Assembly (NCBI GenBank): GCA_963742725.1 | Contig: CAVUMX010000001.1 | Coordinates: 434,001-498,000 of the forward strand | DNA length: 64,000 nt | Direction of reading: 5' to 3' | From: CAVVAL01 sp963742725 | GTDB lineage: Bacteria > Actinomycetota > Actinomycetes > Mycobacteriales > Cryptosporangiaceae | Shown: positions 24,550-32,754 of the stretch, piece after piece | Numbering within the stretch: position 1 is the first letter of the stretch | How the letters are laid out: each line of letters starts with the position of its first letter | Translations under genes and position numbers: made by a program | Notes under the pieces: model-generated | Databases searched by the model: none | Seen by the model: only the letters and a program-made list of their open reading frames with translations | What the model was told of the DNA's origin: nothing

Positions 24550-25788
24550 ATGACCGCCGCCCCCGCAGAAGCCGCGAAACCCGCACTGGTCAAGGCCGGT
24601 GCCGTGGTGGCGATCACCTCGGCGGTGGTGAACGCGCTCAGCTTCGTGCTGACGATCGCGCTGGGGAACCTCCTGACCACCGCCGACTTCGGCGCCGCGG
24701 TGGCGCTGTTGGGCGTCTCGATCGTCGGGCAGGTACCGGCGATGGCGTTGCAGGCCGTTGTCGCGCGGCACGTCGCCACGGCCGCCCGCCCGGGACAGGC
24801 CCGCGCGCTGATGGTCCACTCCGCCGTGGTGGCCGTCGCCGTGGGCCTGGTCGCCGCCCTGGCGACGCTGCCGCTGGCCGGGCTCCTGCACCTCGGGTCG
24901 GTGTGGCCGATGCTGTGGGTGGCGGTGGCCCTGGCGCCGACCACGCTGTTCTTCGCCGTCCAGGGGCTGCTCCAGGGTGAGGAGCGGTTCACGGCACTCG
25001 CGGCCCTGCTGCTGATCGTCTCGGTGACCCGCGTCGGCGGCGGCCTGGCCGGTGCGGCCTCCGGGACGAGCGGCGCGTTCGCGGGCATCGCGGGCGGCGC
25101 GGTCGTGGCGCTGGTGATCGCGCTGGTCATGGTCCGCCGCGAGCTCGGCGCCGCTCCTGTCCCGGACGCCGACGCGCCGGCCGAGCGCCGCGCGTTCTAC
25201 AGCGAGCTGTGGACGGCCGTCGCCGGCATGGGCGCGCTGCTCGCGCTGACCAACGTCGACGTGATCCTCGCCCGCCACTACCTGTCCCGGCACGACTCGG
25301 GCCTGTACGCGGCCGGCGCCGTCGCCAGCAAGATCGCGTTCTGGTTCCCCCAGGCCGTCGCGGTGGTCGTGTTCCCGCGCCTGTCGGACCCGGAGCAGCG
25401 CGACACGTTGCTGGCGCGCGCCGCGGCCGTCGTACTGGGGCTCGGCGTCGTCACCAGCGTGGCGACGGCGCTCGTCGGGCCGTGGATCCTCGGCCTGCTG
25501 ATCGGCCCCCAGTACAAGACGCTCGGCATCACGCTCGGACTGTTCGCCGCGTTCGGTGCCGCCGGGACGCTCGTCCAGCTCGTGCTCTACTCCGGCATCG
25601 CCACCCGTGACCGGTTGATCACGGGTGTCCTCGTCGGCGCGCTGGCCGTCCTGATCTGCGTCGTCGCGTTCGCGTTCCACGGGTCGGTGACGTCGATCGT
25701 CACCGCCGCGTTCGTCACGATGTCGATCCTGGCGGTGGGCGGCCTGCTGCTTACTCGGTGGCGCTCGCGGGCCACGGTCCGGGCTTGA
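24550..25788 (+). CDS. Polysaccharide flippase-like (MOP superfamily) membrane protein
   Basis: A 412-residue protein of about twelve helices. ITSAVVNALSFVLTIALGNLLTTADFG at the N-terminus, LFFAVQGLLQGEERFTALAALLLI and the later VDVILARHYLSRHDSGLYAAGAVASKIAFWFPQAVAVVVFPRLSD are typical of oligosaccharide flippases of the Wzx/MATE-like group. It would move lipid-linked glycan units across the membrane, which fits the glycosyltransferases next to it. Divergent from the aftD operon with 89 bp between starts. Its last 38 bp overlap the 3' end of the convergent lipoprotein hydrolase gene. Confidence 0.85.
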   Translation: MTAAPAEAAKPALVKAGAVVAITSAVVNALSFVLTIALGNLLTTADFGAAVALLGVSIVGQVPAMALQAVVARHVATAARPGQARALMVHSAVVAVAVGLVAALATLPLAGLLHLGSVWPMLWVAVALAPTTLFFAVQGLLQGEERFTALAALLLIVSVTRVGGGLAGAASGTSGAFAGIAGGAVVALVIALVMVRRELGAAPVPDADAPAERRAFYSELWTAVAGMGALLALTNVDVILARHYLSRHDSGLYAAGAVASKIAFWFPQAVAVVVFPRLSDPEQRDTLLARAAAVVLGLGVVTSVATALVGPWILGLLIGPQYKTLGITLGLFAAFGAAGTLVQLVLYSGIATRDRLITGVLVGALAVLICVVAFAFHGSVTSIVTAAFVTMSILAVGGLLLTRWRSRATVRA

Positions 25789-27172
25789 AGTCCGGCACGT
25801 AGCCCTTCGCGCCGCTCATCGCGGACGTGATCTCGGCCGGTGCCGGGGCGGTGCCCGTCTTGACCCAGGTGTCGAGCGACTTGATCAGGCCGACGCGCTC
25901 CTCGACGGTGAAGTTGCAGTGGCCGGCGCCGTACGGGGCCGGGGCGGCGTACGTCTCCGGCGGCGACGTGTAGAGCTGGACGAGGTCCGCGGTGCGCTTG
26001 GTCGACTTCTGCACCCGGTCGGCGAACACCGTCTCGTTCTGCACGAGCACGAGCGGGTCGTAGACGGTGTGCATCGTGATGGTCGGGTCGCGGAGGTCGC
26101 CGGTGGGGTTGCCGAGCTTGTCGGCGGCCTCGCGGGCGGCGGGGTCGGCGGCGACCTTCGTGCCGGCGTCCAGGGCCTTGACGGCCTTGTCGAACCCGGC
26201 GGCGTTGACCAGGTTGCCCAGGGACTTCTCGGCCTCGCTCACGCGCGCGGCGTACTTCGCGCCGGTGTTGTCGGACGGGTTGCCGCCGACGCGCTGCTCG
26301 ATCTCGTACCGCCCGAAGGTGGCGTAGCCGAGGCCGGTCAGCGCCGCCTCGACGGACGCGGACACCCGTGACGTCGGCGTCGACCCGTCGAACCGGCCGG
26401 TCTTGGTCGGACCGTCCGCGATGGCGGCGATGGCCAGCAGCTTCGGGACGCCGTTGGTGACGTCCTTGGTCGCGGCCATGATGCGCTTGTACGCCTCCTG
26501 CCAGGTCTTCACCGCCTCCTCGTGGCTGGTGAACCCGGTCAGCTTCATCTCCGGGTAGATCAGGGTCTTGATGGCGTACTGGAGGTCGAGGCCCAGGTCG
26601 AGGTTCAGGTTCAGGCCGCCGAGGACGCCGCACATGGGGGCGGCGCCGGCGATCCACTCCGGGTGCTTCTCGGCGAGGGTCTGGGTGATGAGTCCGCCGA
26701 GCGAGTCGCCCCAGACGTACACGCGGTCCGGCTTGCCGACGTTGCGGCGGAACCACTCGTGCAGTTCCTCGCCGGCCTTCACGCCGTCCGCGACGGCCCA
26801 GCCGTTCTTGCCGTACGACGAGCCGGCCAGCGCGTAGCCGGCCTGGAGCAGGGCGTCGGCCGTCTCGGGCGTCGACGCGACGACGGCGTCGGTCTCGACG
26901 GGCGCGAAGTCGGGCGGGGTCGGGGCGGCCTCGCGGTAGCCGTGCGAGTACAGGAGCAGCGTGCCGTTCCAGGTGTTCGGCATCCGGACGAGGTACTCGG
27001 CGCCGTTCAGGTCACCCTCGCACTCGGCCTTGTCGCAGCTCGTGAAGGAGAGATCGCGACTCTTCCGTTCATTACTCGCCGTACTGTCCTCGGATCCCGA
27101 GCAGCTGGTGAGCAGGGCCAGAGCGGTGAATGACGCGACGAGCCCGGCGAGAGGGCGACGGAGAGCAACCAT
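25751..27172 (-). CDS. Secreted lipoprotein alpha/beta-hydrolase
   Basis: A 473-residue predicted lipoprotein: signal peptide ending LALLTSC-SGS with the lipid-modified Cys24, then a Ser-rich linker. The hydrolase fold shows LLLYSHGY (oxyanion region, about 73-80) and nucleophile elbow WGDSLGG with Ser157; a late GAGHCNF holds the likely catalytic histidine. It is probably an esterase or peptidase acting at the cell surface; substrate unknown. Start ATG 27172 is followed at once by a positively charged signal peptide; the frame is open far upstream but antisense to nothing useful. Lgt, which would lipidate it, is encoded at 51105. Its 3' end overlaps the flippase gene by 38 bp. Confidence 0.85.
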   Translation of the reverse strand: MVALRRPLAGLVASFTALALLTSCSGSEDSTASNERKSRDLSFTSCDKAECEGDLNGAEYLVRMPNTWNGTLLLYSHGYREAAPTPPDFAPVETDAVVASTPETADALLQAGYALAGSSYGKNGWAVADGVKAGEELHEWFRRNVGKPDRVYVWGDSLGGLITQTLAEKHPEWIAGAAPMCGVLGGLNLNLDLGLDLQYAIKTLIYPEMKLTGFTSHEEAVKTWQEAYKRIMAATKDVTNGVPKLLAIAAIADGPTKTGRFDGSTPTSRVSASVEAALTGLGYATFGRYEIEQRVGGNPSDNTGAKYAARVSEAEKSLGNLVNAAGFDKAVKALDAGTKVAADPAAREAADKLGNPTGDLRDPTITMHTVYDPLVLVQNETVFADRVQKSTKRTADLVQLYTSPPETYAAPAPYGAGHCNFTVEERVGLIKSLDTWVKTGTAPAPAEITSAMSGAKGYVPDFKPGPWPASATE

Positions 27173-27266
27173 GATCGGGAGTTTCGCAGATGTTACCGAC
27201 GAGTGAACACCGTATCTGGAACCAGTCCGATAACACCGTAACTGTCCGGGCCGGCCCGCCGATTTC

Positions 27267-27303
27267 GGGTGGGACCGCGCAGCCAGGGTCGCCGATCCCA
27301 CCC
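27267..27303 (-). repeat. Dispersed palindrome family I, copy D
   Basis: GGGTGGGACCG (27267-27277) and CGATCCCACCC (27293-27303) around an AGCC-A-GG centre. The single mismatch is C-A on this strand but a G-U pair in reverse-strand RNA. It lies 9 bp past the stop of the P-loop kinase gene and shares its GGGTGGGA outer arm with the copy at 60626. Confidence 0.65.
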
Positions 27304-27312
27304 CAGGTCGCG

Positions 27313-27840
27313 TCAGCACCGGATCGTCGCGAGCCATTCGTCCGTTTCGCGCGGTGAGCGGAGCTGGACGAGCGTGATGTGCCGGTTGGCGGGGTCGTCG
27401 CGGCGGCGGAGCATGTCGTGCCGGCGCCGGGTGTGGACCTTCCACGCCCAGCGGACGATGTGTTCGGGGTCGGTGAAGAACGTCCGCAGCGGCGGTTCGA
27501 TGTTGCCGTTGAAGATCCGTTCGCGGCGGATCCGGCGGAGTAGCGTGCGGCGGACCACCCGCCACATGACGATCCGGCGCGGATAGTCGAGCCAGATCAC
27601 GGTGTCGGCGCGGGACCAGAGCAGGTCGCGGACGCTGCGGTAGCCGTGGGAGTCGGTGATCCAGGCGTCGGTGGCGGCGAATGCGGCGACGTCGTCGTCG
27701 AACGAGGGACGCGGTTGCCAGTCGGGGCCGTGGTAGAGGGCGTCCATCTCCACATAGGGCAGTGCGAGGCGGGCGGCGAGCGCGCGGGCGAGTGTGGTCT
27801 TGCCGGCGCCTGAGACTCCCCCGACCAGCACCCGCCGCAT
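27313..27840 (-). CDS. Small P-loop kinase, adenylate kinase-like (FlaR/topology modulation type)
   Basis: A 175-residue P-loop protein: MRRVLVGGVSGAGKTTLARALAARL gives Walker A GVSGAGKTT at about 8-16. YVEMDALYHGPDWQPRP and WITDSHGYRSVRDLLWSRADTVIWLDYPRRIVMWRVVRRTLLRRI match proteins annotated as adenylate kinase or topology modulation protein. They are presumed nucleotide- or small-molecule kinases of unsettled substrate. Single gene, ended by a family I palindrome. Confidence 0.82.
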   Translation of the reverse strand: MRRVLVGGVSGAGKTTLARALAARLALPYVEMDALYHGPDWQPRPSFDDDVAAFAATDAWITDSHGYRSVRDLLWSRADTVIWLDYPRRIVMWRVVRRTLLRRIRRERIFNGNIEPPLRTFFTDPEHIVRWAWKVHTRRRHDMLRRRDDPANRHITLVQLRSPRETDEWLATIRC

Positions 27841-27990
27841 CCCCCGAGACTAAACCGCCGCGCGTAGCGGATTCCCGCGGGCGACGCGCCGGCCCGCAAC
27901 GGCCCCGCGCCGACGCCAGCCAGTGCCGGACGTCCAGATAAAAGCCTGAAAGCCTTTGATCTAAACCTGGAGCCCGCTGAGGTGCGCGTA

Positions 27991-28050
27991 TCGCCGCCTT
28001 CGCACAAGCCGACGCGTGCTCAGGCACGCAAGGCGCGGAGAAGGCGGCGA
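27991..28050 (-). terminator. Two-part hairpin after polA
   Basis: Outer arms TCGCCGCCTTC (27991-28001) and GAAGGCGGCGA (28040-28050) enclose an inner hairpin GCGTGC-TCAG-GCACGC (28014-28029). It begins 10 bp past the polA stop. The rest of the gap to 27840 shows nothing else. Confidence 0.6.
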
Positions 28051-28060
28051 GACGTGTGCC

Positions 28061-30751
28061 TCAGTGGGCCGCCGCATCCCAGGTGAGGCCGGTGCCGACG
28101 GACACGTCCAGAGGGACGGAGAGTTGGTAGGCGCCGCCCATCTGGGTGCGGGCGAGGTCTTCGATCTGTCCGGCTTCGCCGGGGTGGACTTCGAAGACGA
28201 GTTCGTCGTGGACCTGGAGGAGGAGCCGGGATTGGAGGCCGGCGTCGCGGATGGCGTGGTCGACGCCGAGCATGGCGACTTTGATGATGTCGGCGGCGGA
28301 GCCTTGGATGGGGGCGTTGAGGGCCATGCGTTCGGCCATTTCGCGGCGTTGGCGGTTGTCGCTGATGAGGTCGGGGAGGTAGCGGCGGCGGCCGAGGATG
28401 GTTTCGGTGTAGCCGCGGTCGGGGTGGCGGGCTTCGTCGACGACGTTGCGGAGGTAGTCGCGGACTCCGCCGAAGCGCTGGAAGTATTCCTCCATGAGTT
28501 CGCGGGCTTCGGCGGCGGTGATGTTGAGCTGTTGGGCGAGGCCGTAGGCGGAGAGGCCGTAGGCGAGGCCGTAGGACATGGCCTTGATCTTGCGGCGCAT
28601 CTCGGGGGTGACTTCGCCGGCGGGTACGGAGAAGACGCGGGAGGCGACGGTGGTGTGGAGGTCTTCGCCGCTGGCGAAGGCGTCGATGAGGCCTTCGTCC
28701 TTGGAGAGGTGGGCCATGATGCGCATCTCGATCTGGCTGTAGTCGGCGGTGAGCAGCGACTCGTAGCCGGCGCCGACGATGAACGCGCGGCGGATGCGGC
28801 GGCCTTCCTCGGTGCGGATCGGGATGTTCTGCAGGTTCGGGTCGGTGGAGGAGAGCCGGCCGGTGGCGGCGACGAGCTGGTTGAACGTGGTGTGGATGCG
28901 GCCGTCGTCGGCGACGGTCTTGAGTAGACCGTCGACCGTGGTCTTGAGCCGGGAGACGTCGCGGTGCCGCAGCAGGTGTTCCAGCAGCGGGTGGCCGGTC
29001 TCGGCGAACAGCCACTGCAGCGAGTCGGCGTCGGTGGTGAATCCGGTCTTGATCCGCTTGGTCTTCGGCAGTTCCAGCTCGTCGAAGAGGATGCCCTGGA
29101 GCTGCTTGGGCGAGCCGAGGTTGAACTCGCGCCCGATCACGCCGTAGGCGGCCTGCGCGGCGGCCTTCACTTCGGCGGCGAAGTGGGACTCCAGCTCGGC
29201 GAGGTGCTCGGTGTCGGCGGCGATGCCGACCCGCTCCATGCCGGCGAGCACGTCGACGAGCGGCAGCTCCACCTCGGCGAGCAGGCGGGTGCCGTTGCGC
29301 TCGTCGAGTTCCTTGTCGAGCGCGGCGGCGAGGTCGAGGGTCGCGGCGGCGCGGGCCATCAGCCCCTCGTGCGCCTCGCCGTCGTCGACGCCGTCGAACG
29401 TCAGCTGGCCGTTGTCGGGCGTCTCGGTGCGCAGCTCGCGCTGGAGCTGGCGCAGGGCCAGGTCGGCGAGGTCGTACGTGCGGTTGTCGGGCCGGACGAG
29501 ATAGGCCTGGAGCGCCGTGTCGGCGGTGACGCCGCGGAGAGTCCAGCCGTGCGCGGCGATCGCCAGCAGCGGACCGTTGGCGTCGTGCAGCGCCTTGGGC
29601 TTGCTCTCGTCGGCGAGCCAGGCGCCGAGCGCGGCATCGTCGGACGGGTCGAGTTCGGCGGGGTCGACCCAGGCCGCCCGGCCGGCGGCGGTGGCGAACG
29701 CCAGCCCGGTGAGGCTGCCCGTGCCGCGGCCCCACGTGCCTTCGACCGCGACGCCGACCCGCGACCCGTCGGACGCCTGGTCGGTAAGCCAGCCGGCCAG
29801 CTCACCCGGGGCCAGCGAGACACCGTCCAGCTCGAAGCCGGACTCGGCCTCGGGCTCGTTCGTCTGCAACGTGGCGTAGAGCCGGTCGCGGAGCACCCGG
29901 AACTGGAGCGTGTCGAAGACCTGGTGGACCTGGTCGCGGTCCCAGCCGGCCCAGGCCAGGTCGGCGACCCCGACCGGCAGCGACATGTCGCACACCAGCT
30001 TGTTGATCTGCTCGTTGCGCAGCACGGACGCGAGGTGCTCGCGGAGGGACTCGCCGGCCTTGCCCTTGATCTGGTCGACGTGGGCGACCAGCTCGGCCAG
30101 GCTGCCGTACTGGGTGATCCACTTCGCCGCCGTCTTCGGCCCCACACCCGGCACGCCCGGCAGGTTGTCGCTGGTCTCCCCCACCAGCGCGGCCAGCTCG
30201 CGGTACTGGTGCGGCGGCAGCCCGTACTTCGCCTGGACCGCCTCCGGTGTCATCCTGGTCAGCTCGGACACGCCCCGGATGGGGTAGAGCACCGTGCAGG
30301 TGTCGGACACGAGCTGGAACGTGTCCCGGTCGCCGGAGCAGATCAACGTCTCGACGCCCGCCTCGCGGGCCTGGGTGGCGAGGGTGGCGATGATGTCGTC
30401 GGCCTCGAAGCCCGGCGCCTCGACCGTGGTGATCTTCAGCGCCGCGAGCACCTCCTGGACGAGGCTCACCTGGCCCTTGAAGTCGGTCGGCGTCTCGGAC
30501 CGGCCCGCCTTGTACTCCGCGTACGCCTCCGTGCGGAACGAATGCCGGGACACGTCGAACGCGACCGCGACGTGCGTGGGCCGCTCGTCGCGCAGGACGT
30601 TGATCAGCATCGACGTGAAGCCGTACACCGCGTTCGTGGGTTGGCCCGTACTGGTGGAGAAGTTCTCCACGGGCAGGGCGAAGAACGCGCGGTAGGCCAG
30701 CGAGTGGCCATCGAGCAGCAGGAGCCGGGCACCCGGAGCAGCAGCGGTCAC
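28061..30751 (-). CDS. polA: DNA polymerase I
   Basis: An 896-residue polymerase that fills gaps in repair and removes RNA primers. Residues 1-300 are the 5' nuclease domain (LLLLDGHSLAYRAFFALP at the start, PGFEADDIIATLA, GDRDTFQL, LVGETSDNLPGVPGVG). The middle 3'-5' exonuclease domain lacks the acidic catalytic motifs, as in other actinobacteria. The polymerase domain has SSTDPNLQNIPIRTEEGRRI, DYSQIEMRIMAHLS (motif A), the RRKIKAMSYGLAYGLSAYGL O-helix and VHDELVFEV (motif C). Start GTG 30751 is chosen: TAAGGT (30764-30759) stands 7 bp before it, a leaderless pattern, and the family begins just before LLLLDGHS. Codon choice shifts near 28720 (see findings). Confidence 0.97.
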   Translation of the reverse strand: MTAAAPGARLLLLDGHSLAYRAFFALPVENFSTSTGQPTNAVYGFTSMLINVLRDERPTHVAVAFDVSRHSFRTEAYAEYKAGRSETPTDFKGQVSLVQEVLAALKITTVEAPGFEADDIIATLATQAREAGVETLICSGDRDTFQLVSDTCTVLYPIRGVSELTRMTPEAVQAKYGLPPHQYRELAALVGETSDNLPGVPGVGPKTAAKWITQYGSLAELVAHVDQIKGKAGESLREHLASVLRNEQINKLVCDMSLPVGVADLAWAGWDRDQVHQVFDTLQFRVLRDRLYATLQTNEPEAESGFELDGVSLAPGELAGWLTDQASDGSRVGVAVEGTWGRGTGSLTGLAFATAAGRAAWVDPAELDPSDDAALGAWLADESKPKALHDANGPLLAIAAHGWTLRGVTADTALQAYLVRPDNRTYDLADLALRQLQRELRTETPDNGQLTFDGVDDGEAHEGLMARAAATLDLAAALDKELDERNGTRLLAEVELPLVDVLAGMERVGIAADTEHLAELESHFAAEVKAAAQAAYGVIGREFNLGSPKQLQGILFDELELPKTKRIKTGFTTDADSLQWLFAETGHPLLEHLLRHRDVSRLKTTVDGLLKTVADDGRIHTTFNQLVAATGRLSSTDPNLQNIPIRTEEGRRIRRAFIVGAGYESLLTADYSQIEMRIMAHLSKDEGLIDAFASGEDLHTTVASRVFSVPAGEVTPEMRRKIKAMSYGLAYGLSAYGLAQQLNITAAEARELMEEYFQRFGGVRDYLRNVVDEARHPDRGYTETILGRRRYLPDLISDNRQRREMAERMALNAPIQGSAADIIKVAMLGVDHAIRDAGLQSRLLLQVHDELVFEVHPGEAGQIEDLARTQMGGAYQLSVPLDVSVGTGLTWDAAAH

Positions 30752-30804
30752 GGTCAGAACCTTAGTCTCGACCCCTGACAACTCGACGCCCCAGGGAGTA
30801 CCCC

Positions 30805-31242
30805 GTGACGTACGCAATCGACCTCGCCGATCCCGCCGTGCGCGCGGAGGCGTTGCGGCGCATCAACGAGTCGGCCGGCGAACTGAACAAGTCCCTCGGC
30901 GTCGAGTTCACCGACATCGGCCCCGGCCGGCTGGTCGCCACGATGCCGGTGGACGGCAACCGCCAGCCGTTCGGCCTGCTGCACGGCGGTGCCTCCTGCG
31001 CGCTCGCGGAGTCGCTCGGATCGGTGTCGGCGGGCCTGCACGCTGGGCCGGAGTCCGTGCCGGTGGGCGTCGACATCAACGCCACGCACCACCGGTCGGC
31101 CCGGGAAGGCCTGGTCACCGGGGTCTGCACGCCGCTGCACGAGGGGCGCAGCACGGCCACCTACGAGATCGTGATCAGCGACGCCGAGGGGCGCCGCCTC
31201 TGCACGGCCCGGATCACCTGCCAGCTCCTGCGCCGCACCTGA
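30805..31242 (+). CDS. PaaI/MenI-like hotdog-fold thioesterase
   Basis: A 145-residue hotdog protein with the conserved FGLLHGGASCALAESLGS (HGG at 60-62, catalytic Glu69), then VPVGVDINATHHRSAREGLVTG and STATYEIVISDAEGRRLCTARITC. This is the PaaI/1,4-dihydroxy-2-naphthoyl-CoA thioesterase type, hydrolysing an acyl-CoA, possibly in menaquinone synthesis or as a housekeeping editing enzyme. GTG 30805 has AGGGAG 6 bp upstream. Divergent from polA with 53 bp between starts; from memory this pair is also adjacent in Streptomyces. Confidence 0.87.
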   Translation: MTYAIDLADPAVRAEALRRINESAGELNKSLGVEFTDIGPGRLVATMPVDGNRQPFGLLHGGASCALAESLGSVSAGLHAGPESVPVGVDINATHHRSAREGLVTGVCTPLHEGRSTATYEIVISDAEGRRLCTARITCQLLRRT

Positions 31243-31475
31243 GTCCGACCAGTCACGGACAGTTGGACACGAACCGGCCACAGGCCGGCGTCAAGACACC
31301 TGAGGAAAGCCTGAGGCTTAATCGATCTAGGTTGATCTACCTGCGGAAACGCGAGCCTTCTTTCGCTCTCTGCTCACGAAAAGGCAACAGTCGCCCGCCA
31401 TTGCGTGCCGCCTGCGCACCGTGAGCTAATGTGCAGCGCGTTGTGAACCACCTCACGCAGAGCAGGGAGCATCCA

Positions 31476-32750
31476 GTGCGCTGGCTCCACCGCATCGTCG
31501 CGATAGGGCTGACAGCCCTGGCGACCCTCTTCCTGGGCGCCGCGCTTCCCGCGTACGCCGAAAACGAGGCCATCGGCGGCACGCTGACGGTCTCGCAGAC
31601 CGGCGCGCCGATCGAAGGCGTCAAGATCACGGTCACCTCCAAGGCGGACGGCAGCGAGGTCGCGGCCGTCGAGTCCGATGCGGACGGGCGGTTCTCCGCG
31701 CGACTACCCGGGCCTGGCGTCTTCACCGTGACCCTCGACACCGACAGCATCCCCGAAGGCATCAGCCTCGAGGAGGGCGAGCCGGAAAGCCGCGAGGTCA
31801 CCGTCGTGACCGGCCAACGCGCCGCCGCGCTGTTCAACTTCTCGGACGGCTCCGAGGTCGCCGAGGCCGAACAGGACATCGTCTGGGCCCAGCGCGTCGC
31901 CGAAGGCATCCGGTACGGCCTGATCATCGCCATCACCGCGATCGGCCTCAGCCTCATCTTCGGCACCACCGGCCTCACCAACTTCGGCCACGGCGAGCTG
32001 GTCACCGTCGGCGCGTTCGCCGCCTGGTGGGTCAACACCGGGCTCGGCACGCCGCTGTGGCTGTCCACGATCTTCGCCGTCATCGTCGGCGTCATCCTCG
32101 GTGCGCTGAACGAGCTGGTCGTCTGGCGACCACTGCGGAAACGCCGATCCGGACTGATCGCGATGCTCGTCGTCTCGATCGGCCTCGGCCTGGCGCTGCG
32201 GTACGTCCTGCTGCTCATCGTCAAGGGCGACCGGCAGTTCTACGAGGTGCCGTCCCAGACCGTCGTCGACCTCGGGCCGATCTCGATCACGCCGCGCGAC
32301 CTTCAGGCGATGGGCCTCTGCCTCGTCGTCCTCGTCGGCGTGGCGGTCATGCTGCAGTTCACCAGGATCGGCAAGGCCATGCGGGCCGTCGCCGACAACC
32401 GCGACCTCGCGGCCTCGTCCGGCATCAACGTCAACCAGGTCATCCTGGTCGTCTGGATGCTCGGCGGCGGCCTCGCGGCGTTCGGCGGCGTCATGTACGG
32501 CTGGACGCTGAACCTGCGCTACGACATGGGCTTCACCCTGCTGCTGCTGATGTTCGCCGGTGTGACGCTGGGCGGTCTGGGCACCGCCTACGGCGCCCTC
32601 GTCGGCAGCATCATCATCGGTGTGATCGTTCAGCTGTCCACGCTGTGGATCCCGGACGACATCAAGACCGTCGCTGGCCTGCTCGTCCTCGTCCTTATCC
32701 TTCTGGTTCGCCCGAGCGGCCTGCTCGGCGCCCGACAGCGGATCGGCTGA
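31476..32750 (+). CDS. livH: Branched-chain amino-acid ABC permease (LivH-like) with secreted N-terminal beta-sandwich
   Basis: A 424-residue fusion. Residues 1-28 are a signal peptide ending PAYA. Residues about 30-120 look like a carboxypeptidase-regulatory/Ig-like sandwich (GGTLTVSQTGAPIEGVKITVTSKADG, SDADGRFSARLPGPGVFTVTLD). From about 128 the LivH permease begins (GIRYGLIIAITAIGLSLIFGTTGLTNFGHGELV, later GKAMRAVADNRDLAASSGINVNQVILVVWMLGGGLAAFGGVMYG). GTG 31476 has GGGAG 5 bp upstream. The outside domain could help dock the binding protein; that is inference. First gene of livH-livM-livG-livF, with 4 bp to livM. The 233-bp leader shows only a weak TAATGT -10 at 31427. Confidence 0.9.
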   Translation: MRWLHRIVAIGLTALATLFLGAALPAYAENEAIGGTLTVSQTGAPIEGVKITVTSKADGSEVAAVESDADGRFSARLPGPGVFTVTLDTDSIPEGISLEEGEPESREVTVVTGQRAAALFNFSDGSEVAEAEQDIVWAQRVAEGIRYGLIIAITAIGLSLIFGTTGLTNFGHGELVTVGAFAAWWVNTGLGTPLWLSTIFAVIVGVILGALNELVVWRPLRKRRSGLIAMLVVSIGLGLALRYVLLLIVKGDRQFYEVPSQTVVDLGPISITPRDLQAMGLCLVVLVGVAVMLQFTRIGKAMRAVADNRDLAASSGINVNQVILVVWMLGGGLAAFGGVMYGWTLNLRYDMGFTLLLLMFAGVTLGGLGTAYGALVGSIIIGVIVQLSTLWIPDDIKTVAGLLVLVLILLVRPSGLLGARQRIG

Positions 32751-32754
32751 GCAC

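Noticed and set aside
4442..27762. Identical 15-mer TCTCCACATAGGGCA at about 4442 and 27748
   Set aside because: One copy is inside a conserved codon run of the P-loop kinase; a single shared 15-mer is expected by chance in a window of this size.
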